Origin: Chitinophagaceae bacterium
Lineage (GTDB): Bacteria > Bacteroidota > Bacteroidia > Chitinophagales > Chitinophagaceae
Direction of reading: 5' to 3'
DNA: 64,000 nt
Assembly: GCA_004297075.1 (NCBI GenBank)
Contig: SCVK01000396.1
Span: 62,001 to 126,000 of the forward strand
Both the position numbers and the translations under genes were made by a program. The notes beneath the pieces were generated by a model. The model made no database searches and was not told the DNA's origin. It saw only the letters and a program-made list of their open reading frames with translations. This document shows, in pieces, positions 49,546-60,105 of the stretch. How positions within the stretch are numbered: the stretch's first letter is position 1; each line of letters begins with the position of its first letter.

Positions 49546-51932
49546 TGCCAATCTATAGTACCGAGCATGATGTGATCCTTTCAAAAATGGGAGATATCAC
49601 AATCGGTTTTGCGCTCGACCTGCCGGAGATCTTTACATTGTCTACCCGAGATTATGAAATGATCCACCAGACATGGACGAAGGCAATTAAATTATTACCC
49701 GCAAACAGCATCCTGTATAAACAGGATTGGTTTACAAAAGAATCTTTTAAAGCAGATTTTAAAAAAGAGCATTCCTTTTTGTCAAGAAGCAGTGAACGTT
49801 TTTTTCATGAAAGACCATTCTTGTATCATGAGTGTCTTTTATTTGTTACCATAAGACCTGCTGAAAGGAAAATGATTAATTCCATTACATCCACAATACT
49901 CCGAAAGCATATTGTTCCGGTTGAAATAAGGAATAATGCATACCCGGATGCATTCATCAATACTGTAGACCAGTTTATCCGGGTGCTGGAAGACAGCGGC
50001 CTGATAAAAACGTACAGGCTCAGGGAGGATGACCTGAACGAACTCATCAATCAATACTTACGGTTATCGAGGGATAAAACGATACGCGATATTTCATTTG
50101 AGAACGGCATTCAGGTAGGAGAAAACCATTGCAGTTTGTTCACGATGGCCGAACCGGAATCCTTACCGGGTATGTGTGGATCAAGAATCACCTATGAAAA
50201 ATATTCGACGGATCATACCAAATTCCCAATTGGATTTGCTACGCCAGTAGGGCAACTGCTCGATTGCGATCACATCTACAGCCAGTATATTTTTATGTCT
50301 GAAACATCTGCTGTTCTTCAGCAATTGGAAAAAAGAAAACTGCGGCTGCAATCATTATCTGCTTATTCAAGGGAGAATGCAATTGCTATGAATGCCACCG
50401 ACCAGTTCCTGCATGAAGCTATCGCTGATCAAAACCTGCCGGTAAAAGCGCATTTTAATATTCTGGCCTGGACAAAGGATAAAACAGACATGCAGGAGAT
50501 CAGGAACCGTTGCAGTGCGGCACTTACGCAAATGGATGCCACACCAAAAATTGAAACAGTTGGTGCGCCACAGATCTTCTGGGCAGGTATTCCAGGTAAT
50601 GCGGCAGATTTTCCGATGAACGAATGCTTTGATACTTTTTCGACACAGGCATCCTGCTTACTTAATATGGATTCACCATTTTTTTCTCCTTTCAGCCCGG
50701 CGGGTATCCGGCTGGGAGACCGGTTATCGGGCAAGCCATTGAATGTTGATCTATCTGATCAACCGATGTCAAGAGGGATCACGACTAACCGTAACAAGTT
50801 TATTCTGGGTCCATCCGGTAGCGGGAAGTCTTTTTTCACCAATCACATGCTGAGGTCTTACTATGAACAGGGTTCGCATATTGTACTGGTAGATGTGGGT
50901 CATTCGTATAAAGGTTTGTGTGATTTAATAGGAGGTTACTATTTCACATACAGCGAGCAAAATCCGATCAGCTTTAATCCATTTTATATAGAAGGAAAGG
51001 AAACACCGGATACGGAGAAAAAAGAAAGTATCAAAACACTATTACTGGCATTGTGGAAAAAAGATGACCAGGTGTTTACCAGAAGTGAGTACGTGGCGCT
51101 TTCCAACGCGCTGCAAATGTATTATGCAACGAATACATCCTTTCCCTGTTTTGACAGTTTCTATGATTTCCTGCAAACGGTTTTTGTCAAGGTGCTGGAG
51201 GGAGAAATGGTGAAGGAAAAAGATTTTGATGTATCTAATTTCCTCTATGTCTTAAGACCTTACTATAAAGGTGGAGAGTTTGATTACCTGCTGAATGCAA
51301 AAGAGAATATTGACCTGCTGGAACAACCCTTTATCGTTTTTGAACTGGACAATATCAAAGACCATCCTATCCTTTTTCCTGTGGTAACCATTATCATTAT
51401 GGAGGTATTTATTTCCAAGATGCGCAAACTGAATGGTATCCGTAAGATCATTCTTATTGAAGAGGCATGGAAGGCCATAGCCAAGGAAGGCATGGCAGAA
51501 TATATTAAGTACCTGTTTAAAACCGTGCGAAAATATTTTGGAGAGGCCATTGTCGTAACGCAGGATATTGAAGACATTATTGCCTCGCCTATCGTTAAGA
51601 ATGCGATCATCAATAACAGCGACTGCAAAATATTATTAGATCAATCAAAGTATCAGAACAAGTTCGACCAGGTGCAGGAATTGTTGGGCTTGTCTGACAA
51701 AGAGAAGACAATGGTGTTGTCGCTCAACAAAGCCAATGAGCCGGAAAGAAAATACAAAGAGGTATTTATTTCACTGGGTGGTATTATTTCAAAAGTTTAC
51801 CGGACGGAAGTTTCACCGGAAGAATATTTCGCTTACACAACGGAAGCGAATGAAAAGTTGAAGGTCGATGCGGCTACACAAAAGTATGGCAGCAGGGAGA
51901 AGGGAATTTTATCTATAACGCAAAATGATTAG
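49524..51932 (+). CDS. traG: TraG-family conjugative transposon ATPase (VirB4-like)
   Basis: Walker A ILGPSGSGKSFFTNHML; Walker B KIILIEEAWKAIA; VVTQDIEDI. Confidence 0.95.
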   Translation: MQEIHYIMPIYSTEHDVILSKMGDITIGFALDLPEIFTLSTRDYEMIHQTWTKAIKLLPANSILYKQDWFTKESFKADFKKEHSFLSRSSERFFHERPFLYHECLLFVTIRPAERKMINSITSTILRKHIVPVEIRNNAYPDAFINTVDQFIRVLEDSGLIKTYRLREDDLNELINQYLRLSRDKTIRDISFENGIQVGENHCSLFTMAEPESLPGMCGSRITYEKYSTDHTKFPIGFATPVGQLLDCDHIYSQYIFMSETSAVLQQLEKRKLRLQSLSAYSRENAIAMNATDQFLHEAIADQNLPVKAHFNILAWTKDKTDMQEIRNRCSAALTQMDATPKIETVGAPQIFWAGIPGNAADFPMNECFDTFSTQASCLLNMDSPFFSPFSPAGIRLGDRLSGKPLNVDLSDQPMSRGITTNRNKFILGPSGSGKSFFTNHMLRSYYEQGSHIVLVDVGHSYKGLCDLIGGYYFTYSEQNPISFNPFYIEGKETPDTEKKESIKTLLLALWKKDDQVFTRSEYVALSNALQMYYATNTSFPCFDSFYDFLQTVFVKVLEGEMVKEKDFDVSNFLYVLRPYYKGGEFDYLLNAKENIDLLEQPFIVFELDNIKDHPILFPVVTIIIMEVFISKMRKLNGIRKIILIEEAWKAIAKEGMAEYIKYLFKTVRKYFGEAIVVTQDIEDIIASPIVKNAIINNSDCKILLDQSKYQNKFDQVQELLGLSDKEKTMVLSLNKANEPERKYKEVFISLGGIISKVYRTEVSPEEYFAYTTEANEKLKVDAATQKYGSREKGILSITQND

Positions 51933-51933
51933 T

Positions 51934-52554
51934 ATGAAAAAGTCAAGTATTGTACTGCTGTTTTTTATGATTGGTTTTGTTTTGCCTTCGCAGGCACAGA
52001 TACCCATCATCGGAACCCTGTTAAGTAAAGTGATCAAAGCTATTGATCTGAAAGTACAGCGAATGCAGAATGAAACGCTATGGCTGCAAAATGCACAACA
52101 GGTTGCTGAGCATGAATTGTCAAAAATCAAGATCGCTGAAATAACCTCATGGCAACAAAAGCAGGAAAACTTATATGAAGATTATTTCAAAGAATTGAAA
52201 CTGGCTAAAGCATCCATTACGGGTATGTCGCAGGTCAAACGCATAATTAGCCTGCAAGCTCAGGTGATTACGGAGTATAACCGCTTTGCAAAGGATGCTA
52301 CTATCAAACCTGAATACGATGGCCTGCTTTCCAGTAGTGTTGAAATACTACAAACCTTGCAGGTTGTGATTGGTGGAAATGTATCTATGAAAGATGGTGA
52401 CAGGATCATCATGATTACAACGCTTCGCGATGCCATGAACCAATGCCTGAAAAATATCAGGACACTTAATGATCAACAGTTGCGTCTAGCGGCTGCGCAT
52501 GAACGACTGAAAGCAGATATACAATTTGTTAAACGACTAAATGGAATTCAATGA
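51934..52554 (+). CDS. traI: Conjugal transfer protein (TraI-type)
   Basis: PIIGTLLSKVIKAIDLKVQRMQNETLWLQNAQQVAEHELSKIKI; position in tra order. Confidence 0.75.
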   Translation: MKKSSIVLLFFMIGFVLPSQAQIPIIGTLLSKVIKAIDLKVQRMQNETLWLQNAQQVAEHELSKIKIAEITSWQQKQENLYEDYFKELKLAKASITGMSQVKRIISLQAQVITEYNRFAKDATIKPEYDGLLSSSVEILQTLQVVIGGNVSMKDGDRIIMITTLRDAMNQCLKNIRTLNDQQLRLAAAHERLKADIQFVKRLNGIQ

Positions 52555-53174
52555 AAACGGGATTTTGTATGTTGCTGATTTTCGTTGCCAGTTTGCGCGT
52601 TTCTGCACAGTTCCAGGAACTGGAGCAATTGAAACTGAACCTGGAAAAGCTGGCGCAGTTCAAAATGATGCTTAGTGAAATGAAGCGCGGTTATCAAACC
52701 TTGCAGAACGGATATAATTCCGTGCGTGATGTGTCACGAGGGAATTTTGATCTGCACAAATCTTATCTCGATGGATTATGGCAGGTCAATACGGCTGTAA
52801 AAAACAGTCCTGCATTAACGCAAATATTTTCAAACCAGTCACGATTGTTACAGGAATACAAAACAAGCTACCAGCGAATAGTTTCCTGCAATTTGTTTTC
52901 AGTAAAAGAACTGGCTGATATTAAAGCATCTTATCAGGTAATCATTGAACAGGTTGCATCTGACTTCGATGTACTGGATATGGTGCTTGCTCCCGGCAAA
53001 CTGCGGATGAATGACGCGGAAAGAATAAGCGTTGTAGAAAAGGTGAACGCGGGGGTTAAGGCGAATTTAGAATTGCTACGAACGATTACCAGCGATCATG
53101 CCCGACTGATGGCTTTGCGAAGTCAGCGGAAAAGGGATACAGATGCCATGCGAAGATTGAACGGCTTAAAATAA
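52551..53174 (+). CDS. Conjugal transfer accessory protein, secreted helical
   Basis: Signal peptide; helical; ends similar to upstream gene (ALRSQRKRDTDAMRRLNGLK). Confidence 0.65.
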   Translation: MKTGFCMLLIFVASLRVSAQFQELEQLKLNLEKLAQFKMMLSEMKRGYQTLQNGYNSVRDVSRGNFDLHKSYLDGLWQVNTAVKNSPALTQIFSNQSRLLQEYKTSYQRIVSCNLFSVKELADIKASYQVIIEQVASDFDVLDMVLAPGKLRMNDAERISVVEKVNAGVKANLELLRTITSDHARLMALRSQRKRDTDAMRRLNGLK

Positions 53175-53180
53175 AGTTGT

Positions 53181-54188
53181 ATGAAAATGTGTGTGTTGAT
53201 TTTGTGTGTGATTATGATACCGTCGTGTTTATTTGCGCAAGGAATATCCAACGGAGAGGGTTTTCAGTTTATCCTTGACCAATTGTATAAGGATATGATG
53301 CCGATGTGCAGCAAGCTGATCGGTGTAGCAAGGGGAATCGGTGGCTTCGGCGCTTTGTGGTATATAGCCCTTCGGGTATGGAAGCATATAGCCAACGCTG
53401 AACCGGTTGATCTGTATTCTTTGCTTCGACCGTTTGTGTTGGGATTCTGTATTTTGATTTTTCCTTCTGTCATTGATCTTATTAATGGTATCCTTCAACC
53501 TATCGTAACTGTTACCGCTGCCATGGTTAAGGATTCCAATAAGGTGATGGAAAAATACCTGCAATTGCAGGATACTAGCAGTTGGGGCGTTGGTGCATTA
53601 AACCCAGCTAATTGGATTCGTGAGGCATTCCGGCAATTGCTTGAATTGGTGTTCCAGGGGGCGGCACTTATCATTAATGTGATCCGAACGTTCTACCTGA
53701 TTGTTCTTGCCATCATCGGTCCTATTGTTTTTGGGCTGTCAATTTTTGACGGGTTTCAACACCTGATAACTGTATGGCTTGCACGATATATCAATGTATT
53801 TCTATGGTTGCCGGTGGCTAATCTTTTTGGTGCCATTATTGCGAAGATCCAAGAAAACATGATGCTGGGTAATACGCCCAGTGTTACTATTCCGGGGCAA
53901 CCTTTTTCAATAACTGATTGGGCTTATTTATTGTTTCTTTTGATCGGGATCATCGGGTACTTCACAGTTCCTTCTGTCGCCAATTACATTGTCAATGCAG
54001 GCGGCGGCAATGCTTTATTACATAAGATCTCTTCTTTCACCAGTTCAGCAGCGAAGAAAACCATGAGTGCCGCAACTACCGGCATGGGTGCGGATGCACT
54101 TGGGAATAGTGCTTCAAAAATGAGTGGTAGTATGAGCGATAATGGAGTCAACAAAGGTTATTTCAAAGACAAACTAACTGGTAAGTAG
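53181..54188 (+). CDS. traJ: Conjugative transposon protein TraJ
   Basis: Polytopic; ILDQLYKDMMPMCSKLIGVARGIGGFGALWYIALRVWKHIANAEPVDLYSLLRPF. Confidence 0.92.
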   Translation: MKMCVLILCVIMIPSCLFAQGISNGEGFQFILDQLYKDMMPMCSKLIGVARGIGGFGALWYIALRVWKHIANAEPVDLYSLLRPFVLGFCILIFPSVIDLINGILQPIVTVTAAMVKDSNKVMEKYLQLQDTSSWGVGALNPANWIREAFRQLLELVFQGAALIINVIRTFYLIVLAIIGPIVFGLSIFDGFQHLITVWLARYINVFLWLPVANLFGAIIAKIQENMMLGNTPSVTIPGQPFSITDWAYLLFLLIGIIGYFTVPSVANYIVNAGGGNALLHKISSFTSSAAKKTMSAATTGMGADALGNSASKMSGSMSDNGVNKGYFKDKLTGK

Positions 54189-54806
54189 ATGTTCAAGTCC
54201 ACACAAAATATAGATACGGCTTTTCGTTCCATGCGGATGGTTATGTTACTGGTCATTGCAGGTTGCTTATTGATCAGTTGTTATGCACTGTATCAAAATG
54301 TACAGCTCTCAGCCCGTGTACAGGATCGTGTCTATGTATTAGCTGGTGATAAGGCAATAGAAGTATTTGCATCGAATCGAAAAGACAATATCGCAGTAGA
54401 AGCCCGCGATCATGTAGCCATGTTTCATACTTTTTTCTTTTCTCTTGATCCTGATGAAAAAGCCATTGCGGCTAATCTTAAAAAGGCATTGTACATGGCG
54501 GATGGCTCGGCTAAAAAACAATACGATGACCTGGTTGAAACAGGATACATAGCGGGAATTATTTCCGGCAATATCAGCCAGCAAATAACGATTGACAGCG
54601 TAGTTGTCAATATCTCCGCACAACCCTACCTGTTTCGCTGCTATGCTACACTCAAAATCATCAGGCCAACAAGTGCTGTTACGCGAAGCCTTATTACGCA
54701 AGGTTATTTAAGAGAGATCGCACGTTCGGATCACAATCCACATGGTTTTTTGATTGAACGTTGGGAAACTCTCGAAAACAAAGATCTCAAAATTGAAAAC
54801 AGATGA
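54189..54806 (+). CDS. traK: Conjugative transposon protein TraK
   Basis: TAFRSMRMVMLLVIAG...VYVLAGDKAIEVFASNRKDNIAVEARDHVAMFHTFFFSLDPDEKAI. Confidence 0.92.
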   Translation: MFKSTQNIDTAFRSMRMVMLLVIAGCLLISCYALYQNVQLSARVQDRVYVLAGDKAIEVFASNRKDNIAVEARDHVAMFHTFFFSLDPDEKAIAANLKKALYMADGSAKKQYDDLVETGYIAGIISGNISQQITIDSVVVNISAQPYLFRCYATLKIIRPTSAVTRSLITQGYLREIARSDHNPHGFLIERWETLENKDLKIENR

Positions 54807-55963
54807 AAGAATATACACTTACTGAAAAACAAAACCAGTCGCGAAAATTCTGGACTTTTCTGCCGGTGCTGGTTGTGACGTTCTTAACCGTAATATTTTG
54901 GTTGATGGGTGGTGGATCTGGCGGCGCTGCGGGTGTTGTAAAAAAAAGCGGACTGAACACGCAGTTACCGAACGGGCGTGGTGCAAAGGATTCAGCAAAA
55001 GATAAACTTGCCTTTTATGTAGCGGCAGATGCGGATTCAGTTAAGCGACAGGAACAAATGCGGAATGATCCGTATATGCAACAATCTGTTAGAAGTCTGC
55101 AACAGGTTACACCTTCCTCGCAGACAGATGCAGAAGAGCAAAAAATTTATGCACGGATAGCCAGCATACAAAAGCAGGTAAATCGTTCAAGCAATGTGCC
55201 AGTTTCTCGATCAGAGGAAGGAGCGAATTTAAGTTTAGTGCCAAAGAATGAACCTGCACAGCTGCAAGGCGATCCTGAAATTGCTGCATTGAATGGGACA
55301 CTGGAAAAAATTCTTGACATACAGCATCCTGAGCGGATAAAATCAAGAACTGAAGAAAAGAAGACTACTGTGTTTATGGTGAGCAGAGAGCCGGGAAATA
55401 CGGACGATAGTTTTTTCGGGGCGAACGATACAGCGAACGGCCACGAATTGTTTTACAATGAAAAAGCACAGGCAAAAGATGTAAATGCCAATGCGATTCC
55501 GGCCGTCGTTCACGGCACACAGATGGTTCAAACCGGCGCACTCGTCAAATTCCGGTTGTTGTCAAGTATGTATGTAGCAGGTTTACAAATTCCTTCCGGC
55601 AGTTTCGTGTATGGGATTGCCTCGCTGAATAATGAACAACTGACTATTCATATTTCTTCTATCGGATATGGGAACAATGCATTCCCTGTTTCGCTTACCG
55701 TGTATAGCATGGATGGCTTGCCCGGTATTTATGCGCCCGGTTCTATTACAAGAGAAGTAGCAAAACAATCTACCGATCAGGGCTTGCAATCAATCGGCAT
55801 CCTCAACATGGAACCATCTTTAAAAGCACAGGCGACAGCAGCCGGTATCGGTGCAGCAAAAAGTCTTTTGAGTAAAAAAGCAAAGCAGGTATCTGTTACG
55901 ATCAAGGCGGGATATAGGGTCTTGCTAAAAGATGATAACCAGCAAAACGCTAACCATGAATAA
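54803..55963 (+). CDS. traM: Conjugative transposon protein TraM
   Basis: QSRKFWTFLPVLVVTFLTVIFWLMGGG...GLNTQLPNGRGAKDSAKDKLAFYVAADAD...KFRLLSSMYVAGLQIPSGSFVYG. Confidence 0.92.
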   Translation: MKEYTLTEKQNQSRKFWTFLPVLVVTFLTVIFWLMGGGSGGAAGVVKKSGLNTQLPNGRGAKDSAKDKLAFYVAADADSVKRQEQMRNDPYMQQSVRSLQQVTPSSQTDAEEQKIYARIASIQKQVNRSSNVPVSRSEEGANLSLVPKNEPAQLQGDPEIAALNGTLEKILDIQHPERIKSRTEEKKTTVFMVSREPGNTDDSFFGANDTANGHELFYNEKAQAKDVNANAIPAVVHGTQMVQTGALVKFRLLSSMYVAGLQIPSGSFVYGIASLNNEQLTIHISSIGYGNNAFPVSLTVYSMDGLPGIYAPGSITREVAKQSTDQGLQSIGILNMEPSLKAQATAAGIGAAKSLLSKKAKQVSVTIKAGYRVLLKDDNQQNANHE

Positions 55964-56735
55964 GCTCCTTGTTGTCATATTCCTGATTTTGCACTGGTCA
56001 TTGGCTGCGCAAACTTATATAGAACCTACAAGGCTGGAAGTTGGCATAAATAAAACGACCAACCTGGTTTTTCCTGCCGGTATCGTATCGGTTGACCGTG
56101 GCAATCAAAATATTGTTGTTCAAAAATCTGCTGCCAATATTTTGCGGGTAAAAGCACAGGTGGCTTTTTCAGAAGAAACCAATTTAACGGTCGTTACCAG
56201 TGACGGCAAACTCTATTCTTTTATCATCAACTATCATCCAGATCCTGCTCACCTGAATATTAATATGAGTCATTCACTTACCGTGAAAGGTGATAGTGCA
56301 ATGCTTGTTTTATGCAGCCGTGTGCTTTCTTCTCCAGCCGGGTTGTACCGGCTTCGTTATGTGAACGCGAATATGTACCTGACTGTTGCTGGATTTTACA
56401 TTTATAAACAGTTCATGTTTTGCCGTTTACGGATTGAAAATCGTTCGCAGATCGCTTATGATATTGAGCAGTTCCGTTTGTATATACGTGACAGTAAATT
56501 ATCCAAACGAACTTCTTCACAGGAAACAGAAATCAAACCTATGTATATCTCCGGTGATACCGCTGCTATTGCCGGAAAGTCCGGTCAGACAATTGTAGTG
56601 GCAGTGCCAAAATTTACTATTCCTGATGGAAAACATTTAGCTATTGAAATAATGGAACGAAACGGTGGCCGGAATCTGGCTATTAAGGCCAGGAACAGGC
56701 ATGTAGTAAAAGCAGTGTTAATCAGTACAAAATAA
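55956..56735 (+). CDS. traN: Conjugative transposon protein TraN (DUF4138)
   Basis: EPTRLEVGINKTTNLVFPAGIVSVDRGNQNIVVQKSAANILRVKAQ. Confidence 0.9.
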   Translation: MNKLLVVIFLILHWSLAAQTYIEPTRLEVGINKTTNLVFPAGIVSVDRGNQNIVVQKSAANILRVKAQVAFSEETNLTVVTSDGKLYSFIINYHPDPAHLNINMSHSLTVKGDSAMLVLCSRVLSSPAGLYRLRYVNANMYLTVAGFYIYKQFMFCRLRIENRSQIAYDIEQFRLYIRDSKLSKRTSSQETEIKPMYISGDTAAIAGKSGQTIVVAVPKFTIPDGKHLAIEIMERNGGRNLAIKARNRHVVKAVLISTK

Positions 56736-56742
56736 TAACGGT

Positions 56743-58557
56743 ATGAAAATATTATCTGAAGACGTGTTTGATTTTAGTGAGCAGTTGCACCAGGCTGCGC
56801 GTAACGATATGAATTGGTTTGCTTATGATACCAGCTTAGAATCTGTAACAGCGAGGGAAATTGATGTTTTTGCTTCAGAAAAAGAAGCCAATGAGTTTAA
56901 ATCAGAAAAGGAAAATTTTGGAGAAATCTTTCAGGTGTTACCTATTGATGCTGTATCTAGAAATGTCGATGAGATGATCATTATTGAATTACATGAAAAT
57001 GATCAGTACCCTGATATCTATATCGATGTGTCTGAGGTATTGGATATTCAAGACCGACTCAATTTTAATCAGACCGCAGAAGGCTTAGAAGAACTGATGC
57101 AAAGTTTTGATTGGTCTCATACATTTTATGACCCACTCTATGCCAATACGGAAACTGAATCAGATGAGGACAAAGCGGAACACAACCGGCTTGAATCTTT
57201 GATTGAACAGATGAAAGAAATCCATGGGTCGGGGTCCAAAGAGAAGGAATTGGTTGAGCTTCTTGCGGATCGATATTGGCGAGATCAGCCAATGGAAGCG
57301 CAGATATTATCACTTTTTGGCGCAGAGCCGAACATTCGAAATATGATCAAAGCCTCTGAACATCCTATTTCAAAAGAAGTATTAGATACCGCCGAGACTG
57401 CGCTCCTCAATGGTAATAACTGGATGGCGTATAACACACATTCGTATTTGCTGGAATTATCCGATGTGCATTTTTTTTCTACTAATGACGAAGCGAATCA
57501 GTATGCCCGTGATAATATCAGTGATCAGGATGGTTTTCGAGTGATTCATTTTAATTCTGTGCAGGATATACTTAAAGAAATCCCTTACGGTCAAATGGTT
57601 CTTGGGCCGGAGCCATCCATGCGGATAGATCCCGACAGCAATCCACTCATTAATAAAGACGGCAATGCGTTCACTGATGCATTGATAGACCATATTGAAG
57701 TGCAACAAAATCTCAACAATAAAAATCATGTTATGAACGAAAACAATTTGAATTACCTAAAAGACAATGTTAAGTTCTCTGGCTTTGGAGAATCCCTGTA
57801 TGGTGAACTGGAAAAGAACCTGAAAGAACAAAAAGCCGAGTTCCAGTTGCATTTCACAACACAGATCAACAATCGTCCATTTAATGCAACACTTCAATTC
57901 GGAAGGTCTGAGAATTCCGATATGTATTTTTTTAATAGTTACAAGGCATCCATCGAAAAAAAGAACGGCGAGAAAGTAGAGCAATCTTTCCGGTTGTATA
58001 AGGGCAAGGGTGTGAAAGCAAAGGAAGCTTATAACCTCCTGCAAGGTAGGGCTGTGTTTAAAGAATTGACTAACAAAGACGACCAACCCTATAAAGCCTG
58101 GTTACAACTTGACTTTGAAAATAAAGACAAGTATGATAATCATGCTGTGAAACAGTACCATGAGAAATACGGCTATGATCTTAAAGAAGCGGTCGCTAAG
58201 TTTCCTGTGCTGGATCTGGATGGGGGCAAAAAGGAAGAAGACCTATTAAAATCTCTGGAAAAAGGCAATACCCAATCTGTGACAATGGAGATCAATGGGA
58301 ACCCTGAAAAAATGTTTCTCGAAGCTAACCCGCAATACAAGACCATCAATGTCTACAACAGCGAGTTGAAATTAATGAAACATGAAGAACTGCCGTTGGC
58401 GCAGGGTAAGAGCAAGGAACAATCAGTATCCCAGGAAATGGGGAAGGATAACAAACCAGAAGTGAAGCAAGGGCAAAAACCGGTTGCCTCTCAAAAAGCG
58501 AATGATAGTTTGTTGCCTAAGAAAAGAACAGGCAAGAAAAACAAAATAAAAATGTAG
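56743..58557 (+). CDS. Conserved mobile-element accessory protein (DUF3945-like region)
   Basis: YLKDNVKFSGFGESLYGELEKNLKEQKAEFQLHFTTQINNRPFNATLQF...KAKEAYNLLQGRAVFKEL; 604 aa. Confidence 0.6.
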   Translation: MKILSEDVFDFSEQLHQAARNDMNWFAYDTSLESVTAREIDVFASEKEANEFKSEKENFGEIFQVLPIDAVSRNVDEMIIIELHENDQYPDIYIDVSEVLDIQDRLNFNQTAEGLEELMQSFDWSHTFYDPLYANTETESDEDKAEHNRLESLIEQMKEIHGSGSKEKELVELLADRYWRDQPMEAQILSLFGAEPNIRNMIKASEHPISKEVLDTAETALLNGNNWMAYNTHSYLLELSDVHFFSTNDEANQYARDNISDQDGFRVIHFNSVQDILKEIPYGQMVLGPEPSMRIDPDSNPLINKDGNAFTDALIDHIEVQQNLNNKNHVMNENNLNYLKDNVKFSGFGESLYGELEKNLKEQKAEFQLHFTTQINNRPFNATLQFGRSENSDMYFFNSYKASIEKKNGEKVEQSFRLYKGKGVKAKEAYNLLQGRAVFKELTNKDDQPYKAWLQLDFENKDKYDNHAVKQYHEKYGYDLKEAVAKFPVLDLDGGKKEEDLLKSLEKGNTQSVTMEINGNPEKMFLEANPQYKTINVYNSELKLMKHEELPLAQGKSKEQSVSQEMGKDNKPEVKQGQKPVASQKANDSLLPKKRTGKKNKIKM

Positions 58558-58561
58558 AGAC

Positions 58562-59290
58562 ATGAATACAAAAAATATAACGCTCCTTGCGGGAATGCTC
58601 ACCCGGACAGGGTTTGATCCAGGTATTGGTTACCGTTTGTTACAGCAGGTTTGCTTCCGGCCTGCAGCTTTTTCCCTGACTGAAAAAATACAGAAGGGGG
58701 ATGATGTGTTAGCCTGCACCTTGTTTTTTGAAAATAGGAACAATGAATACAATTGTGTTTACTATGATGCAGCAATCAGTAAGCAAGCTGCCATGCCTGA
58801 ACTAACTGTCAACGGAATTAACCTGCATGAACTGGATATAGCGATGCAAAATATCAATTGGAATGCACAGAAAGCGGCAGAAGAATTTCGGTTGGACGAT
58901 GAATCGACCTGGGTAAGAGAAAAAAATATCGCACAGATCGTAACAGAGCTGACAAGACTTTCGGTGACAGAGGACGGTAAGGCGTTTTCAGATGCATTAA
59001 AAGTCAAATATTGGATAGGGGTAGGACTGGAAGCATTTGTCGGAAACTTATCTGCCATTCAAAACAGGCTGGAAGTAAGCCAGCGGTTTTATTTTTTAGA
59101 TGGTGAAGCGATTGGTGTAAATGAAGCGTATCGTTTTTTGTTGAATAAGTGGATGGAGAAGAAGATGTTAGCCAAGAAAAAAACTGATAGCCAGGAAACA
59201 GGTAGTATTAACTCTTCTGCGAGTGAAGGCAAAGAAATTAAGTTGTTGAAGAAAAAAAGAATAGGCAGGACACGTAGATCAATCGGGTAA
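58562..59290 (+). CDS. Hypothetical conjugative-element protein
   Basis: Intact ORF in operon, overlaps next gene by 1 nt. Confidence 0.5.
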   Translation: MNTKNITLLAGMLTRTGFDPGIGYRLLQQVCFRPAAFSLTEKIQKGDDVLACTLFFENRNNEYNCVYYDAAISKQAAMPELTVNGINLHELDIAMQNINWNAQKAAEEFRLDDESTWVREKNIAQIVTELTRLSVTEDGKAFSDALKVKYWIGVGLEAFVGNLSAIQNRLEVSQRFYFLDGEAIGVNEAYRFLLNKWMEKKMLAKKKTDSQETGSINSSASEGKEIKLLKKKRIGRTRRSIG

Positions 59291-59577
59291 TGGAGTGCTG
59301 TAAACCGCTGGCAGATTTTTATGAAGCTATTGAAGATGATGCCAGAATTGGATCAAACCATATCAGTGTATATATGGCATTGTTGCATAAATCTGTTACC
59401 GATTCAGAAAGCAATTCCTTTTTGACCTACCGATCTGAGATTATTGGCAGAGCACGGATAAGCAGACGGACGTATAATAAGTGTATGCGGGAACTGCAGG
59501 AATTTGGGTACATCAGGTATGAACCGTCTTCCGATCCTGCACGGGCAAGTAAAGTGTATCTGAATAAATTAGTGTGA
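59290..59577 (+). CDS. Small winged-helix-like DNA-binding protein
   Basis: HISVYMALLHKSV...RARISRRTYNKCMRELQEFGYIRYEPSSDPARASKVYL. Confidence 0.55.
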   Translation: MECCKPLADFYEAIEDDARIGSNHISVYMALLHKSVTDSESNSFLTYRSEIIGRARISRRTYNKCMRELQEFGYIRYEPSSDPARASKVYLNKLV

Positions 59578-59597
59578 AGAGATAAATGTGAGATTGT

Positions 59598-59909
59598 ATG
59601 GAAGAAATGCCCATTTTATTTCCTGTTACTCCAAAGGAGTTTTGGAAACAGCTTAGATCAATTGTGGAGGAAGTTGTGGAAGCGAAAATGAATGCCGGTC
59701 ACTCGATACCCGCTGAACTATCTGAAAAGACACTTCTAAAACCACTTGAAGTCTGTGACATTTTTCGTGTATCTAAAGCCACCTTATATGAATGGATGAG
59801 ACAAGGGCGACTCAAAAGTTTTAAGATTCGTTCTCGCAGGTATTTTGCCAGAACGGATATTGAAGCTATTATCAAAAGACAACAGCGCTATGCGGCACCG
59901 ACAGTATAG
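59598..59909 (+). CDS. Excisionase-type helix-turn-helix protein
   Basis: LLKPLEVCDIFRVSKATLYEWMRQGRLKSFKIRSRRYFARTDIEAII. Confidence 0.85.
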   Translation: MEEMPILFPVTPKEFWKQLRSIVEEVVEAKMNAGHSIPAELSEKTLLKPLEVCDIFRVSKATLYEWMRQGRLKSFKIRSRRYFARTDIEAIIKRQQRYAAPTV

Positions 59910-60054
59910 ATTAGATAATAAATAGCCTCGCCCGTCAGTTTTGATGGGCTTTTCTTTATAAAAAGCCCGAAAAATGTGGTCAAATTCCTTCAATCTTTTC
60001 GAAATTTTCAGCCCTTTTTTTTGATAATCTTTACCCCATACTTTCCCCCCAAAT

Positions 60055-60094
60055 AAAAAACGCCTTGTAAATTGTTGATTTACAGGGCGTTTTA
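60055..60094 (-). terminator. Rho-independent terminator of the minus-strand RNA gene
   Basis: Minus-strand hairpin AACGCCCTGTAAA-TCAACAA-TTTACAAGGCGTT then TTTTATTT. Confidence 0.65.
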
Positions 60095-60105
60095 AAAATA
60101 GAATG

